The notes under the pieces are model-generated. The model was not told the DNA's origin, searched no databases, and saw only the letters and a program-made list of their open reading frames with translations. Below are positions 1-8,413 of a stretch of DNA of 15,506 nucleotides, in pieces. Origin of the DNA: an uncultured Bacteroidales bacterium (GTDB lineage: Bacteria > Bacteroidota > Bacteroidia > Bacteroidales > UBA932); assembly GCA_934678915.1 (NCBI GenBank), contig CAKUSF010000046.1:1-15506 (forward strand). Reading direction: 5' to 3'. The translations under genes and the position numbers were made by a program. How positions within the stretch are numbered: position 1 is the stretch's first letter; the number at the start of each line of letters is the position of its first letter.

Positions 1-3000
1 ACCATCACCGTCACTGGAGGAACAAAAGGCATCAGGTACTACATGACCCGCGATGGTGAGGACATGTCAGGAAGTGGCGTTGTCTGCTATGGTGGACCTA
101 TGGACTTTGGCCCGTATACGGAATCCGGTTACTATCAGGCCTACAACGTGGAGACCGGAGCTTCAAAATATGGCATCAACCTAGATTACTATGACATATT
201 CATGATAGATGAGTTCATCATGTCACAGTGCGCAGGGACCAATCAGATTAACGTTCCTTACGCAGGGGGTGTCTTCACTGTCACCGTGGTCTCCACAGGG
301 GCCCTCGACCCGGCACTTTACCAAAGCATCGCTAGCAGGATGAATTCGGAGGGTCTGCTCGGATGGGCACCGGACGACGGCACCATCATAGAGATGGACG
401 TGAGGAACGGCAACACCCTAGACATCACATTTCGGTGCGCACCGAATTTCTCCGATGCCACGAAGACGCATGACACTGGGTTCTACATCTCCGAGAACAG
501 TGTGACATTCAAGGTCATACAGACTGGGAATGCAAACGGCTCCCTAAACACCTACACCCTACAGGGAACATGGACGGACAGGGCCGGTGGGCTTTTCACA
601 ATGTCACAGTCCGGCTCGCAACCCGGTGTCACATATACTCTGACAAGGGACGGGTACAGCGTCAAGTCTATTATCGGAAACGGAGGGCCACTGGACTTCG
701 GGTCGTTCTCCGGCTATGACGGGGCTTTCGGTTCGTACTATGTCCTCGCACAGTACTCTGGGAAGACATCGCAGAGCAACACCGTGACCATGACAATCAC
801 AGGTGTACCGTATGGCAACAACTACACTGCGTCAAGGACTTACCTTGACAATAGTGCTAGTTCCTCTGTGGTAGATGTCACCTACTACAACGGATTAGGG
901 CTCCCTGTCCAGACTATCGCGCAGAAAGCAGCGGGGAATGGGACTCACAACATCGTCTCGTCCGTTGTCTATGACAACATGCTCAGAGGAGACACTAGGG
1001 AATATCTTCCATACAGGTCATACACGACAGGGGTGTCCTTCAATCCAGCAGCGGTGGAGGAGACGCTGGAGTTCTACGATGGCATTGATGAGTTCCCGTA
1101 CCGTGACAGGACTTACGAGTCTGGAGTGTCCGGACGGTTAAAGAGCGTCTGCCGTGAGGGTTATCTATACCATGAGGACGGCATCGTTTCCATGTTTGAC
1201 TATTCGGTTGAGAACGGGGGTGGGCAAATTCTAAAGCTTCGCTACCGCTATCCTTCCGGGGCAACCGCAGCGGGAGTACTTGCTGACGGTTTCTGGGAAG
1301 CGGATAATCTCAGTGTGACACGTACGATCAGTGAGGATAACGACACCTCGTTTGTTTATGGTGATGTGACCGGACGCACACTGATGAGCCGCGCGGTTAA
1401 CGGAGGAAGAAATCTGGACACCTACTATGTCTATGATCTCAGAGACAGTTTGGTTTGCGTGATCCAGCCAGAAGGGGTATCTATGATCGGAAGCGGGTTT
1501 GACTTCGGTGGGGAATTGGCTCAGAAATATTGCTTCACATGGAAGCGTGACGCTTGGGGCAACGTGACGGAAAGTCAGACCCCAGGTTCAGGCACCATTC
1601 AGAAAGTCTATGATGCTCGGAATAGGCTTGTCCTTCATTCCGGAAGTGAACTGAGGGGGAACGGAAGATGGATGTACGTCACCTATGACGCACTCGACCG
1701 GGTGACAGAGGAAGGAACATGCACGCTGGCCGCAGATCTCGCAACCATAAGGTCATCGATGTATTCCGGATTGGACCTCGGCAGCATGGTTTCGGGAAGG
1801 CAGCCGTCAAGGAAAGTGACGTACTGGGTGACGGGCACATCCACGTCGGAGTTTACGCCTGTTACTGGTGTCGTCACCAGTAACGACCTTTGCGTGACTA
1901 ACTGTCTGACTCTGCCTTACAAGGAGACCCTATACCAGACCTCAGGTGCAACAGGATTCTCCTCCGGTGCCACGGAAAGGTTCTATTTCTACGACTACAT
2001 GGGGCGTGTCATACAGATTGTCGTGAGACATCCGGACGGCTCAAAGTCCGTGCACTCCACAAAGTACGACTTCACGGGAAACGTGCTGACCACGGTGGAG
2101 AGCCACACCATCGGAGGGGTGACGGACAGCTTCGAGTGCCGCTACACCTATGATGATAGAGGGCGCGTCAAGACACTGGGTAGGATAGTATGTGGTGTCA
2201 CCTTGCCGAGCATTGCATATTCCTATGACGATCTGGGAAGGCTCGCCTCACGTGAGGCCAGCGGACGCGGTGGAGACAGTTACGGGTACAACCTGCAAGG
2301 CTGGCAGGAGAATCTTCTGATTGAGATGTATGAGCAAGAAGTGTTCAGTCAGAGCCTGGCATATTACGACCCGTCCGGCAGCGATGCTGTGCCTAACTAC
2401 TCCGGCAAGGTCTCCGAGTCTGTCTCCAGCCACAGAAACCGGACTGCGCGATCGGAATGGTACGGGTATGACCACCTCGGCAGACTGACGGGAAATGGTA
2501 GCTCTCAGGGTTCTGTTAGGAACCTTAACATTGAGACTGGCATCCAGTACAGCGACAACGGCAACATCACGGCACTGAGGCGAGTGACCAACAATGAAGA
2601 CAAGTCATTGATCTTCACGCATTATGGAAACCGGCTAGCCTCAATGACAGGAGGGACAGCCTCGACGTTCGCTTACGACTCGGACGGAAGGCTCGTCTCA
2701 GATTCAGGACGAGGCTTGTCGCTGAGTTACAACGCTCTGGGGCTGACCGACAAAGTGACGAGCGGTGGCACGGAGCTCGCCCGCTACTCTTACCTCTCAG
2801 ATGGAACAAAGGTCAAGACGATGATGTCCAACGGTCGCGCGTTGGAGTATCGCGGTGGCTTTGTGTATTCCGTGTCCGCTGGCGGAGCGAGAACCCTTGA
2901 GAGCATCGCATCCCCTGTCGGGAGGATTGTGGCTAATGGCTCAGGCTCAGGAAGGACGTTCCGCGACCTCTGGTTCGTCCGCGACCGTCTCGGCAGCGTC

Positions 3001-3945
3001 AGAGCCGTGGTGGACATAACTGATGAGAATGCGGATGTTGACTCCGCGGTCCTTGAGGAGAGTGACTACATGCCGTTCGGGACCAGATTTTCCGACAGCA
3101 CCTCCGCCCCGACCGACACCGACAACCGCTACCGCTTCGCTGGCAAGGAGGAGCAGGCCTTTGCCAGCCTCCCGTACATCGATTTCGGTGCCCGGCTCTA
3201 CGACCCGGTCACTGCACGGTGGAACACCTCCGACCCGATGGCGAAGAAGTACACAAATCTCAGTTCTTTCTCATTTTGCGCGGGAGATCCTGTCAATTTA
3301 ATCGATCCTAACGGATTGGATATTTGGAGTGTTGACAGTACCGGTGTGATTACTAACATTGGAGCCAGCAGTGACGTGATTCTGCATTCTTCTTACGGGC
3401 AAATGATAAGAATGAACGCACAAGATGAGTTTATTTTAAGAGATTTGCAGGAAAGCACTGGCTCTGTCTATATTAACGACTCTGGCTCTTCAAAAAAAGT
3501 ATTTATCTATAAATCTGCTTCTGGCAGGGCGGATCCAGTTTTCAAGTTATTCAAATTCCTTGCGGACAACACAAATGTCGAATGGGTTGTCCACAGAAAT
3601 AATAATCGTTACACAATAGGGTCAGTGCATCAAGGGTCCAACGCTGCCAGCTGGCAGGATTACGGTATAACAAATACCCCAAATGCCAGCGTTCACTCCC
3701 ATCCCGATGTCGAGCCGGTAGCTAGCAAAGAATTGGAGTCTATGGGATATTTAGACAATTACATCTCAGGAGATTGGGGAAATGTTATTTCGGATGTTTA
3801 TCGTAATGGAAAGCAAACCAGACTTAGTTATGTATATTTCCCAAAATCAAGGCGATTATATTATGTTGGATATTATAGGGCTCAGTACATCAGTGATATC
3901 ACTTCATACAAGAATTACTATTTTGGAACGCTTAACATAAGATGA
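1..3945 (+). CDS. RHS/YD-repeat polymorphic toxin with JAB-like C-terminal tip (5' partial)
   Basis: The reading frame is open from base 1, so the true start lies upstream; the ATG at 43 is internal. About 1314 residues are visible. Residues 10-60 and 209-260 are two related modules (TRDG, then GGPxDFG). A BACON-like beta domain lies between them (about 81-177). A DUF6443-like segment covers about 274-344. Many YD repeats follow (YDALDR, YDYMGR, YDDRGR, YDDLGR, YDHLGR). The RHS-associated core has DRLGSVR near 995, ARLYDPVTARWNTSDP near 1060-1080, and a perfect PxxxxDPxGL motif (3289-3318). In the family, the repeats form a shell around a C-terminal toxin that is released by cleavage near that motif. 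The tip (3319-3945) has E1194, HSHP (H1232, H1234) and SGD (D1258), like JAB/JAMM metallopeptidases (JAB-like toxin 1). Role as an antibacterial contact toxin is inferred; the export route is not visible. The tip is much more AT-rich than the body. Confidence 0.9.
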   Translation, partial: TITVTGGTKGIRYYMTRDGEDMSGSGVVCYGGPMDFGPYTESGYYQAYNVETGASKYGINLDYYDIFMIDEFIMSQCAGTNQINVPYAGGVFTVTVVSTGALDPALYQSIASRMNSEGLLGWAPDDGTIIEMDVRNGNTLDITFRCAPNFSDATKTHDTGFYISENSVTFKVIQTGNANGSLNTYTLQGTWTDRAGGLFTMSQSGSQPGVTYTLTRDGYSVKSIIGNGGPLDFGSFSGYDGAFGSYYVLAQYSGKTSQSNTVTMTITGVPYGNNYTASRTYLDNSASSSVVDVTYYNGLGLPVQTIAQKAAGNGTHNIVSSVVYDNMLRGDTREYLPYRSYTTGVSFNPAAVEETLEFYDGIDEFPYRDRTYESGVSGRLKSVCREGYLYHEDGIVSMFDYSVENGGGQILKLRYRYPSGATAAGVLADGFWEADNLSVTRTISEDNDTSFVYGDVTGRTLMSRAVNGGRNLDTYYVYDLRDSLVCVIQPEGVSMIGSGFDFGGELAQKYCFTWKRDAWGNVTESQTPGSGTIQKVYDARNRLVLHSGSELRGNGRWMYVTYDALDRVTEEGTCTLAADLATIRSSMYSGLDLGSMVSGRQPSRKVTYWVTGTSTSEFTPVTGVVTSNDLCVTNCLTLPYKETLYQTSGATGFSSGATERFYFYDYMGRVIQIVVRHPDGSKSVHSTKYDFTGNVLTTVESHTIGGVTDSFECRYTYDDRGRVKTLGRIVCGVTLPSIAYSYDDLGRLASREASGRGGDSYGYNLQGWQENLLIEMYEQEVFSQSLAYYDPSGSDAVPNYSGKVSESVSSHRNRTARSEWYGYDHLGRLTGNGSSQGSVRNLNIETGIQYSDNGNITALRRVTNNEDKSLIFTHYGNRLASMTGGTASTFAYDSDGRLVSDSGRGLSLSYNALGLTDKVTSGGTELARYSYLSDGTKVKTMMSNGRALEYRGGFVYSVSAGGARTLESIASPVGRIVANGSGSGRTFRDLWFVRDRLGSVRAVVDITDENADVDSAVLEESDYMPFGTRFSDSTSAPTDTDNRYRFAGKEEQAFASLPYIDFGARLYDPVTARWNTSDPMAKKYTNLSSFSFCAGDPVNLIDPNGLDIWSVDSTGVITNIGASSDVILHSSYGQMIRMNAQDEFILRDLQESTGSVYINDSGSSKKVFIYKSASGRADPVFKLFKFLADNTNVEWVVHRNNNRYTIGSVHQGSNAASWQDYGITNTPNASVHSHPDVEPVASKELESMGYLDNYISGDWGNVISDVYRNGKQTRLSYVYFPKSRRLYYVGYYRAQYISDITSYKNYYFGTLNIR

Positions 3946-3946
3946 T

Positions 3947-4567
3947 ATGAATAAAAATATATTATTAATCAGCACGTTACTAACAATGTGCGTTTTGATG
4001 CTATTCGTTTGCAAGAATTGCAGATCTCAAAATAGTAGTACGACCATCGATATATCTGACTCTACTGTCATAATGGGTGCAGAATCATTAACTATATTCA
4101 ATAATAAAGCATTGCAAGACTCTCTTGAATCATTATTCTTAACTTTGGATTCCATCTCAGGACTCATCTATACAATAACTGTCCGAAAAAATACAAATGG
4201 AGAGTGGATTAATATTAGTGCTACATGGGAAATCGGTTTGAGTTTTGAATCGTCTAAAGACTCATTCATATTTGCGAAACCTGTTGGAGCAGTTATCCTC
4301 AAAGATAAGACAATAGCGGTTGACTATATCGGTGACAGCTCCTACATAAGGAACTTCAACAAGGAATTTATCCATCAACTTGACTCTAATACATACATGA
4401 ATATATTTAATGAAAATAAGATGTGTATCAGCGATGTAAGTTCAAGAACATATAAGGTGATCAACAAGGACAGCATCGAACTAGTTTCTGTCCATAAAAG
4501 TCATTTTGAAATAGAATGCCAAAAATCAATAAACAGAAACCTGAAAAAGGATACTATCTGTCAGTAG
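3947..4567 (+). CDS. Putative immunity protein to the JAB-like RHS tip
   Basis: I do not recognise this 206-residue protein by family. It starts one base after the rhs stop codon, which is typical of a toxin-immunity pair, and shares the AT-rich composition of the toxin tip. The N-terminus has a hydrophobic stretch (about residues 5-21) followed by CKNC, which could be a signal anchor or a poor lipoprotein signal (LFVC, with V instead of G/A/S before the cysteine). The rest appears to be a soluble, beta-rich domain with many Asp, Ser and Asn and no catalytic motif that I can see. An exported or membrane-tethered location would place it where an incoming toxin might act. Function as immunity is inferred only from position and composition. 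Its last 52 bases overlap the proposed start of the next frame. Confidence 0.75.
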   Translation: MNKNILLISTLLTMCVLMLFVCKNCRSQNSSTTIDISDSTVIMGAESLTIFNNKALQDSLESLFLTLDSISGLIYTITVRKNTNGEWINISATWEIGLSFESSKDSFIFAKPVGAVILKDKTIAVDYIGDSSYIRNFNKEFIHQLDSNTYMNIFNENKMCISDVSSRTYKVINKDSIELVSVHKSHFEIECQKSINRNLKKDTICQ

Positions 4568-5406
4568 AATCATCTGAGGTATTCGTTCGCCACCACTTCG
4601 CTGGAAAACCGTACATCGACTTCGGGGCACGGCTCTACGACCCGGTCACGGCACGGTGGAACACCTCCGACCCGATGGCGGAGAAGTATACAAGCAACAG
4701 TCCTTTTGCATATTGCTTAAATAATCCGATTAATTTAGTGGACATTTATGGACTAGAGCCATGGTCAATTGAAAATGTTTGGTCTGATGATTTCATCAAT
4801 AAGTTTAAAGAGTTTCTAAACAGTATCGCAAATTCTTATCAAAATATTAACACAAAATTAACTTGTGAGGATTTTGCATTATCTGTATTGATTGATTTTG
4901 CTGCCGAGAATGGATTACCACTTACAATTGTTAACGGTACCGGAACATATTCTACCTCATCAGACAAATATTCGGATAAAGAGACTTTTAAAAATGATAT
5001 TCTGAAAACCACTGCTGCAAGAGACCTTCAACGCAATGAAAACACAACGGAGGTTTATTCACAAATAATAGGCAAGAATATATCTTCTCTCTCGAATATA
5101 GAAGCAGGTGATGTCATCTTGTTCCGTGATAGAACTATACATGCCAATCATGTCCAAGTAGTGGCATCCAATGCCGATCACGATGGGAATATTTCAATAA
5201 TTCAAGGCAATTCGAATATATTACTTAGATTCCATCTCGGTTCTGGGAATCCGCAGAATTGGAACTATTATGGGAAAAATATTGAAAGGGGTAATTGGAA
5301 TATTATTACTAATACTTATCATAATTTCACAACCGGTAAGATACAGTCAAATTATTCAACTACACACAATATTCAGGTCCGTAGATTCAATTACAAAAAA
5401 TTTTAG
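4516..5406 (+). CDS. Orphan RHS tip: short core remnant plus CHAP/NlpC-like toxin domain
   Basis: Up to 296 residues; the ATG at 4516 lies inside the previous gene and the true start is uncertain. Homology to the main rhs gene begins at 4596 (FAGK) and ends near 4690, matching 3135-3253 with a 24-base in-frame deletion (EEQAFASL missing). The pre-tip motif reads PINLVDIYGL, so the usual DP is DI. The new C-terminal domain has Cys117 (TCEDFA), AGDVILF, His212 (NHVQVV) and IIQGN. This order of Cys, His and a polar residue fits a papain-fold CHAP or NlpC/P60 hydrolase, which would suggest cell-wall amidase or peptidase activity; that is inference. It lacks the RHS shell and any export signal, so it is probably a displaced or reserve tip that could be recombined onto the full-length gene. 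Composition turns AT-rich right after the core remnant. Confidence 0.72.
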   Translation: MPKINKQKPEKGYYLSVESSEVFVRHHFAGKPYIDFGARLYDPVTARWNTSDPMAEKYTSNSPFAYCLNNPINLVDIYGLEPWSIENVWSDDFINKFKEFLNSIANSYQNINTKLTCEDFALSVLIDFAAENGLPLTIVNGTGTYSTSSDKYSDKETFKNDILKTTAARDLQRNENTTEVYSQIIGKNISSLSNIEAGDVILFRDRTIHANHVQVVASNADHDGNISIIQGNSNILLRFHLGSGNPQNWNYYGKNIERGNWNIITNTYHNFTTGKIQSNYSTTHNIQVRRFNYKKF

Positions 5407-5409
5407 AGA

Positions 5410-5814
5410 ATGAATATCCTTAATGTTCTCGGCAGAGTTCTATACTTTATTGTATTGTTATTACTGATATATACCTTTTTTGCAAACGAACGTTATTTTT
5501 ATTTATTAGATAAAAGTTCGCTATTTGGGATACCTTATTGTGTTCTATATGGTATATTGTCAGTAGTGTCGTTATACCAACTAATCTTCAACAATATGAT
5601 TGGCTGGATTATTGCGTGTTTGGAGTATTTATTTATAATACTATACTTTTTGAATAATGTAATCGATATGGTTTATGATGAGGGAATAACGAGCATTTCC
5701 ATTCTAACAGCATTTGGTATGATTTCCTTTTTGGGAGCTTTCTCTATCCTACTTTTAAAAATCAAGCCGAATAATCGCAATAATGAAAACGCAGAAAACA
5801 ATGCTCAGCAATAA
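5410..5814 (+). CDS. Small four-helix membrane protein, candidate immunity to the orphan tip
   Basis: 134 residues, starting three bases after the orphan-tip stop codon. Hydrophobic segments lie at about residues 7-25, 39-60, 65-85 and 97-118, with a short polar Asn/Glu-rich C-terminal tail (NNRNNENAENN). No catalytic motif is visible and I cannot name the family. Position directly behind a toxin tip and the same AT-rich composition suggest an immunity protein. A membrane location would fit a toxin that attacks the cell wall or another envelope target, in line with the CHAP/NlpC-like prediction for the partner. The alternative is an unrelated cargo membrane protein. Confidence 0.7.
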   Translation: MNILNVLGRVLYFIVLLLLIYTFFANERYFYLLDKSSLFGIPYCVLYGILSVVSLYQLIFNNMIGWIIACLEYLFIILYFLNNVIDMVYDEGITSISILTAFGMISFLGAFSILLLKIKPNNRNNENAENNAQQ

Positions 5815-6268
5815 CTCATCAGCCAAGAGCAAGAATATAACCGCAGACGCGGCTGGATTCTCCTCCGGTGCCACGGAGAGGTTCTATTTCTACGACTACA
5901 TGGGGCGTGTCATCCAGATTGTCGTGAAATATCCGGACGGATCAAAGTCCGTGCACTCCACAAAGTACGATTTCACAGGAAATGCGCTGGCCACGGTGGA
6001 GAGCCACACCATCGGAGGGGTGACCGACAGTTTCGAGTGCCGCTACACCTATGATGATAGAGGGCGCGTCAAGACGCTGGGTAGGATAGTATGTGGTGTC
6101 ACCTTGCCGAGCATTGCATATTCCTATGACGATCTGGGAAGGCTCGCCTCACGTGAGGCCGGCGGACGCGGTGGAGACAGTTACGGGTACAACCTGCAAG
6201 GCTGGCAGGAGAATCCTCTGGTCGAGATGTATGAGCATGAAGTGTTCAGCCAAAGTCTGTTGCCCTGA
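5783..6268 (+). pseudogene. Displaced fragment of the RHS body
   Basis: Bases 5855-6259 align without gaps to 1954-2358 of the main rhs gene; by hand I count about 21 differences in 405 bases (about 95% identity), many at third codon positions. It encodes YD repeats (YDYMGR, YDDRGR, YDDLGR) but has no N-terminal part, core or tip. The frame is open from an ATG at 5783, which sits inside the 3' end of the membrane-protein gene in another frame, to a TGA at 6268 soon after the homology stops. The first 24 or so residues are therefore not RHS. It is best read as a non-functional remnant of an ancestral rhs copy or of a recombination event. The partly synonymous changes show it either was under coding selection until recently or was copied from a diverged rhs gene. 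Confidence 0.8.
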
Positions 6269-6799
6269 AAGTTCTCTTACAAAGCACAGCGTTGACAACC
6301 GCTGCTACATGGCTATCTTCGGACAAGGGAACTGTTGGTTGGAGGCCTTGGCGGCCCTTTACCCGGATAGGGCGCGCGAAGCGTGTAGGCCGCCAGGGCC
6401 TCCAAGCAACAGTTCCAACACAAGGTAAATCATTGTCAGAGTCATTTCATAAGAATTAGTATCCCCACTTTATGTCTAAACGCAACACGTTTAGTATCAA
6501 TGAATGGTGTAAAATGCATTAATTATCATATAGTTAATGCTTTGCCTTGGGTGTTGAACTGCTAAAGACTAGTAGCTATATTATTTATTAACAAGGATTT
6601 ACAAATCACGCCAAGACCTACAAGCATTCGTGCCTAGAATGTAGAGACCTAAACGGAGGCATTAATATGCTATTTGACTAAGACAAACTTTTAGAACGTA
6701 ATTAAGAGGAATATCAGATATCAAGCTTACCTTAAGAGGCTTTCGAAGATATATGCTTAAACACATACTTTTGAACTTGATCTGATTTGAAGCGTAATT
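6269..6799. other. Gene-free stretch between RHS remnant and RNase G
   Basis: I see no protein-coding gene or tRNA here. The left part is GC-rich around a long inverted repeat (listed separately); from about 6430 it becomes AT-rich. It holds a perfect 7-bp hairpin, CTAAACG with a 5-base loop (6476-6494), without a T-run. It also holds GCATTAA with an 11-base loop and TTAATGC (6516-6540), followed by TTT, which could be a weak terminator for rightward transcription from the RHS locus. The rest shows nothing I can name and may be decayed sequence. Confidence 0.6.
6328..6416. repeat. Long imperfect inverted repeat, 29-bp arms, 31-base centre
   Basis: The left arm 6328-6356 and right arm 6388-6416 are complementary except for two positions. 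Both begin or end with GGAACTGTTG / CAACAGTTCC. The 31-base centre can form a further small hairpin (GCCCT with AGGGC, partly sharing the arm end). The whole could form a strong cruciform or RNA structure. It is GC-rich in an otherwise AT-rich gap. It encodes nothing visible and could be a small MITE-like or palindromic element; I found no convincing target duplication. Confidence 0.8.
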
Positions 6800-6824
6800 A
6801 AAAAAGGGACCTAAAGTCGGTCCC
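6800..6824 (-). terminator. Rho-independent terminator of the RNase G gene, overlapping its stop codon
   Basis: Read on the minus strand: GGGACC (6824-6819), a 7-base loop, GGTCCC (6811-6806), then six T (6805-6800). The 3' arm of the stem takes in the last base of the stop codon (TAG, 6813-6811), and the other two lie in the loop, so the hairpin begins inside the coding region. Confidence 0.88.
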
Positions 6825-8382
6825 CTTTCTCATCATAAAGTTCATTTTGCAGGACTGTGTAGTCAGTCACCTCAATTAGGTTGATCCGACACTTGTACTT
6901 CTTCTTCCATTTCCCAAGGAAGGATTTGTCCGAGAGCATAGCGGCACCGCGCTTTAGATAGGCCCCCAGAATAGGGCTGACTTTTAAAGTGAGATCGGTC
7001 TTGCCGTGCTCCACATTGTAGGCGATGTTCCTCTCGATCTGCTCGTCAATGACCGCGCTTGAAGAGATTTTGCCGGTACCGTGGCACACAGGGCAAACTT
7101 CCGCTGTGTTGATTTCGGTAACTGGACGGATCCTTTGTCTGGTGATCTGCATCAAGCCGAACTTGGTGAGAGGCAGCACGTTGTGCTTGGCCCTGTCACT
7201 TTCCATGAGCGATTGCATGTACTTGTGCAGCTCGTTGCGATGCTCCCCAGAGTCCATGTCAATGAAGTCCACGATCACTATTCCGCCCATGTCCCTGAGC
7301 CTTAATTGTCTAGCAATCTCCTCCGCTGCGATCTTGTTGACCTCGAATGCGTTCTCTTCCTGATTGTCGGTCTTCGCGCGGATCCCGCTGTTAACGTCAA
7401 TTACGTTCAGAGCCTCAGTCGTTTCTATGACCAAATAGGCTCCCTGCTTCATTGGCACCACCTTGCCGAATGAACTCTTGATCTGTCTCGTTACCTCGAA
7501 ATGATCAAAGATTGGATCCTTGCCGTTGTACAGTTTCACAATCTTTTCCTGATCTGGAGAGATCAAGGAGATATACTTCTTTGTCTCCTCATAGACCGTC
7601 TCGTTGTTGACATAGATGTTCGAGAACGAATCGTTCAGGAGATCTCTAAGGATAGTGGTGGTCTTGCTGTACTCAGTGAAGAGCAGTTGAATGCTTTTTG
7701 ATTTGGCAATTTTCTTCCAAGACGACTCCCATTTTTCGATTAAGGACTTCAGCTCAGCCACGAGCACGGCAGCGTTCTTGCCTTCTGCGGCTGTGCGGAT
7801 GATTGCTCCGTAATTCTTGGGAAGAATGCTTCTGACGAGAGTCTCAAGTCTTCGCTTTTCTTCCTTGGATGAGATCTTTTGGGAAATGCTAACCTTCTCA
7901 GCGAAGGGAATCAGTACAATGTTGCGTCCTGCCAATGAAATTTCCGCAGTCAGTCGTGATCCTTTGGTAGAGATCGGTTCCTTTACGATCTGCACAATCA
8001 CCATCTGGCCAACTTTCAGTACGTTCTCAATGCGACCCTCTTTCTCTAGAATCGGTCCTATCGGAATACTTGAGTACAACGCGCCAAGGTCTGTGTTAGG
8101 ATTGCTCTTTTTTACGAACTCATCGAATGAGGTGAAATAGAATCCCAGATCCAGATAATGAACGAATGCTTCCTTCTTGTCACCGATGTCCACAAAAGCA
8201 GCATTGAGCGCAGGAAGAATCTTCTTCACTTTTCCCAGATAGACATCTCCGACGGAAAAGCTGTGCCCCTTGCTGGACTCTTTGTTCAGTTCAATCAGCC
8301 GATGGTTTTCCATCAGCGCGATGTGAACTTCGGTCGATGTGACATCGACAATTAAATCTTTCTCAGATTTTTCTGACTCCAT
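6811..8382 (-). CDS. rng: Ribonuclease E/G family endoribonuclease (RNase G)
   Basis: 523 residues, a usual length for the RNase G form found in Bacteroidota. The family cuts single-stranded AU-rich RNA near 5'-monophosphate ends and matures rRNA and mRNA in the cytoplasm. An S1-like RNA-binding segment occupies about residues 40-135 (VGDVYLGKVKKILPALNAAFVDIG). The metal-binding catalytic aspartates are D329 in IDVNSG and D372 in VIVDFIDM. The zinc-link motif CPVCHGTG lies at 430-437. There is no long C-terminal scaffold like that of E. coli RNase E. The ATG at 8382 fits the expected N-terminus (DLIVDVTSTEVHIALMENHRLIEL). It lies downstream of HU and the small basic protein on the same strand but behind a terminator, so it probably has its own promoter or depends on read-through. 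A hairpin sits in its leader (8414-8429). Confidence 0.96.
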   Translation of the reverse strand: MESEKSEKDLIVDVTSTEVHIALMENHRLIELNKESSKGHSFSVGDVYLGKVKKILPALNAAFVDIGDKKEAFVHYLDLGFYFTSFDEFVKKSNPNTDLGALYSSIPIGPILEKEGRIENVLKVGQMVIVQIVKEPISTKGSRLTAEISLAGRNIVLIPFAEKVSISQKISSKEEKRRLETLVRSILPKNYGAIIRTAAEGKNAAVLVAELKSLIEKWESSWKKIAKSKSIQLLFTEYSKTTTILRDLLNDSFSNIYVNNETVYEETKKYISLISPDQEKIVKLYNGKDPIFDHFEVTRQIKSSFGKVVPMKQGAYLVIETTEALNVIDVNSGIRAKTDNQEENAFEVNKIAAEEIARQLRLRDMGGIVIVDFIDMDSGEHRNELHKYMQSLMESDRAKHNVLPLTKFGLMQITRQRIRPVTEINTAEVCPVCHGTGKISSSAVIDEQIERNIAYNVEHGKTDLTLKVSPILGAYLKRGAAMLSDKSFLGKWKKKYKCRINLIEVTDYTVLQNELYDEKGDRL

Positions 8383-8413
8383 AAGGAAATAACAATGGTG
8401 ATAAAAATAAAAC

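Noticed and set aside
6328..6416. Integron attC site
   Set aside because: The large palindrome lacks the RYYYAAC / GTTRRRY ends, and there is no gene-cassette array or integrase here.
6093..6428. 111-residue plus-strand frame
   Set aside because: Alternate frame of the RHS remnant that runs into the inverted repeat; no protein-like features.
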